Below the pieces are notes generated by a model. It searched no databases, was not told the origin of the DNA, and saw only the letters and a list, made by a program, of their open reading frames with translations. From the NCBI GenBank assembly GCA_017477845.1, contig JAFUTR010000042.1, forward strand, positions 1 through 47,280: a stretch of 47,280 nucleotides of DNA. The letters are read 5' to 3'. Below, one piece after another: positions 46,391 through 47,280 of this stretch (the stretch's first letter is position 1; each line of letters opens with the position of its first letter). The stretch is from Bacilli bacterium (GTDB lineage Bacteria; Bacillota_I; Bacilli_A; RF39; UBA660). The translations under genes were made by a program, and so were the position numbers.

Positions 46391-47280
46391 ATGAAAAATA
46401 AAAAGAAAGTCTGCAAAGAGTGTGGACAAGTTATAACAGGAGAGTTTGTAGAATATAATGGAGAGTATATTTGTCAAGATTGTTTTGATGAGAGTTACTT
46501 TTATTGTGATGACTGTGGTAAAATTGAACATAGAGATAATGGATACTGGATAAAGGACGAAGAAAAATTGGTTTGTGATAACTGTATCTATAACTATAAA
46601 AAATGTGATGACTGTGGTGATTATTTCAAAAATTATTGTTATATAAATAATTATGGTTATGTTTGTGAGGACTGTTTCGATAGAGGACAATTTGGTTATT
46701 GTAGTGGTTGTAATGATAATTTTCATTATGATGACTTACATTATAGCGAAAGAGGAGATTGCTACTATTGTGATGACTGTTATGAAGAAGATGATGATGA
46801 CTTATTATATGACTATCATGATTTTAGTGATTGGGAGTTATTTAAAGGTAAAAATGAAGATTTTGATACAGTACCTTACTATATAGGTAAAGAAATAGAA
46901 TTAGAACCAAAAAGTTATGATTGTATTAGTGAAGTTTTAGAGGTTATGAATAATCACATAAACGCTGTAGGTATGCACGATGGTAGTCTTAATGACGGTG
47001 GAATTGAAGTTGTTACTCACCCAGAGAGTTGGGAGTATTTACAAGAACACAAACAAAACTACAAAGACTTTTTTGATGAAGTAGAACGTCTAGGTTATGG
47101 AGATGACGGCAACACAGGACTACACTTTCACGTTACTAGACCAAATGATAATGTTGTAGCAAGAGTTATTGTACTTTTGGAGAGTTTTAAAGAAGAAATT
47201 AAGAAATTGTCTAGAAGAAATGGAAATTTTAGTTGGTCAAAGTTTATGACTGATACTGAATATAGTAATGAAGAAAAAGT
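46391..47280 (+). CDS. Four-zinc-ribbon amidoligase, N-terminal part (gene continues at 1-811)
   Basis: ATG after AAAGGAGGAG. Residues 1-130 hold four zinc-binding modules with paired CxxC: C8/C11 with C28/C31; C39/C42 with C62/C65; C72/C75 with C92/C95; C104/C107 with C127/C130, resembling LIM-like zinc-binding units. From about 160, the amidoligase (GS-like) domain shows GKEIELE (E168/E170 region), GIEVVTHP and GLHFHV, and after the join IEFRFFNG. The family ligates amines to carboxylates using ATP. The zinc modules probably bind a protein or nucleic acid target. Frame continues through the contig end to 811: total about 519 aa. Confidence 0.85.
   Translation, partial: MKNKKKVCKECGQVITGEFVEYNGEYICQDCFDESYFYCDDCGKIEHRDNGYWIKDEEKLVCDNCIYNYKKCDDCGDYFKNYCYINNYGYVCEDCFDRGQFGYCSGCNDNFHYDDLHYSERGDCYYCDDCYEEDDDDLLYDYHDFSDWELFKGKNEDFDTVPYYIGKEIELEPKSYDCISEVLEVMNNHINAVGMHDGSLNDGGIEVVTHPESWEYLQEHKQNYKDFFDEVERLGYGDDGNTGLHFHVTRPNDNVVARVIVLLESFKEEIKKLSRRNGNFSWSKFMTDTEYSNEEK
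47140..47280. repeat. Terminal direct repeat, right copy (circular overlap)
   Basis: Identical to 1-141. It shows that the contig closes as a circle, so the amidoligase gene should be read from 46391 through this end into 811. Confidence 0.95.

Noticed and set aside
46319..46726. A 135-aa minus-strand frame, Ile/Thr/Phe-rich
   Set aside because: It lies opposite the zinc-ribbon domain of the amidoligase gene and the leader RNA; composition is that of an antisense shadow.
1..47280. Terminal 141-bp repeat as a real packaged direct terminal repeat
   Set aside because: A repeat of this length matching a usual k-mer size is better explained by circular assembly; real ends need read-end evidence.
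1..47280. Recoded stop codons
   Set aside because: TAA, TAG and TGA all end genes at tight junctions (for example TAG at 2793, TGA at 11074 and 14050), so no reassignment is needed.

Overview
The window is a complete genome of a short-tailed (podovirus-type) phage, written as a linear contig. Bases 1-141 are repeated exactly at 47140-47280, so the molecule closes into a circle of 47,139 bp. One gene, the zinc-ribbon/amidoligase, is cut in two by the arbitrary break. The DNA is very A+T-rich. Almost every gene has a strong AAAGGAG-type ribosome binding site, promoters look like Gram-positive sigma-A promoters, and the lysis genes (M23-like lysin with peptidoglycan-binding domain, holin) fit a low-GC Firmicute host, perhaps a gut Clostridium- or Bacilli-like bacterium (inference). 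TAA, TAG and TGA all serve as stops in tight gene junctions, so the standard bacterial code applies. I see no tRNA, integrase, lysogeny repressor or phage RNA polymerase, which suggests a virulent phage that depends on host RNA polymerase.

There are two convergent transcription arms. The rightward (+) early arm starts at three tandem promoters (45.67-45.97 kb), passes through a roughly 400-nt candidate structured leader, and runs across the contig join to 17.36 kb. It encodes the four-zinc-ribbon amidoligase, a class II glutamine amidotransferase, an OB-fold SSB, an SNF2-type helicase, a Sak3/DUF1071-like annealase, a DUF669/gp2.5-like SSB, a remnant of an HNH homing endonuclease (NUMOD4), a TOPRIM primase fused to an MCM-like AAA+ helicase, a family A DNA polymerase with proofreading domain, a VRR-NUC nuclease, a YqaJ-like exonuclease and many small unknown proteins. 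The leftward (-) late arm starts near 45.0 kb and runs to 17.4 kb. It encodes an HTH protein, a block of unknown probable virion or assembly proteins, a cysteine-protease-like protein, TerS, TerL, portal, scaffold, an N4-gp56-type major capsid protein, a two-domain glycosyltransferase, head-tail adaptor, tail nozzle with laminin-G-like domains, a fibre carrying an M14 zinc carboxypeptidase, XhlA-like protein, M23-like lysin, holin, two paralogous virion proteins and a 1195-aa probable ejection protein. The arms meet at a bidirectional terminator at 17.38 kb.

The most unusual content is regulatory. (1) In the late arm nearly every module boundary carries a Rho-independent terminator directly followed by, or overlapping, a new sigma-A promoter on the same strand. 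In the clearest case (34971-35010) the hairpin loop is itself the -35 box. (2) Between the protease-like gene and terS lie two tandem promoter-RNA-terminator cassettes that look like small RNA genes. The first carries CU-rich stretches complementary to the Shine-Dalgarno sequences of two neighbouring late genes. A third candidate small RNA heads the late arm. (3) The central intergenic region (44.9-46.4 kb) holds an array of a short palindrome (ACTTT-N3-AAAGT) that also sits in the spacer of each of the three early promoters, an extremely AT-rich stretch that could be an origin, and the structured leader RNA. These are inferences from sequence and need transcript mapping.

The other notable system is the amidoligase and glutamine amidotransferase pair at the start of the early arm, a likely amide-bond-forming modification pathway with unknown target.
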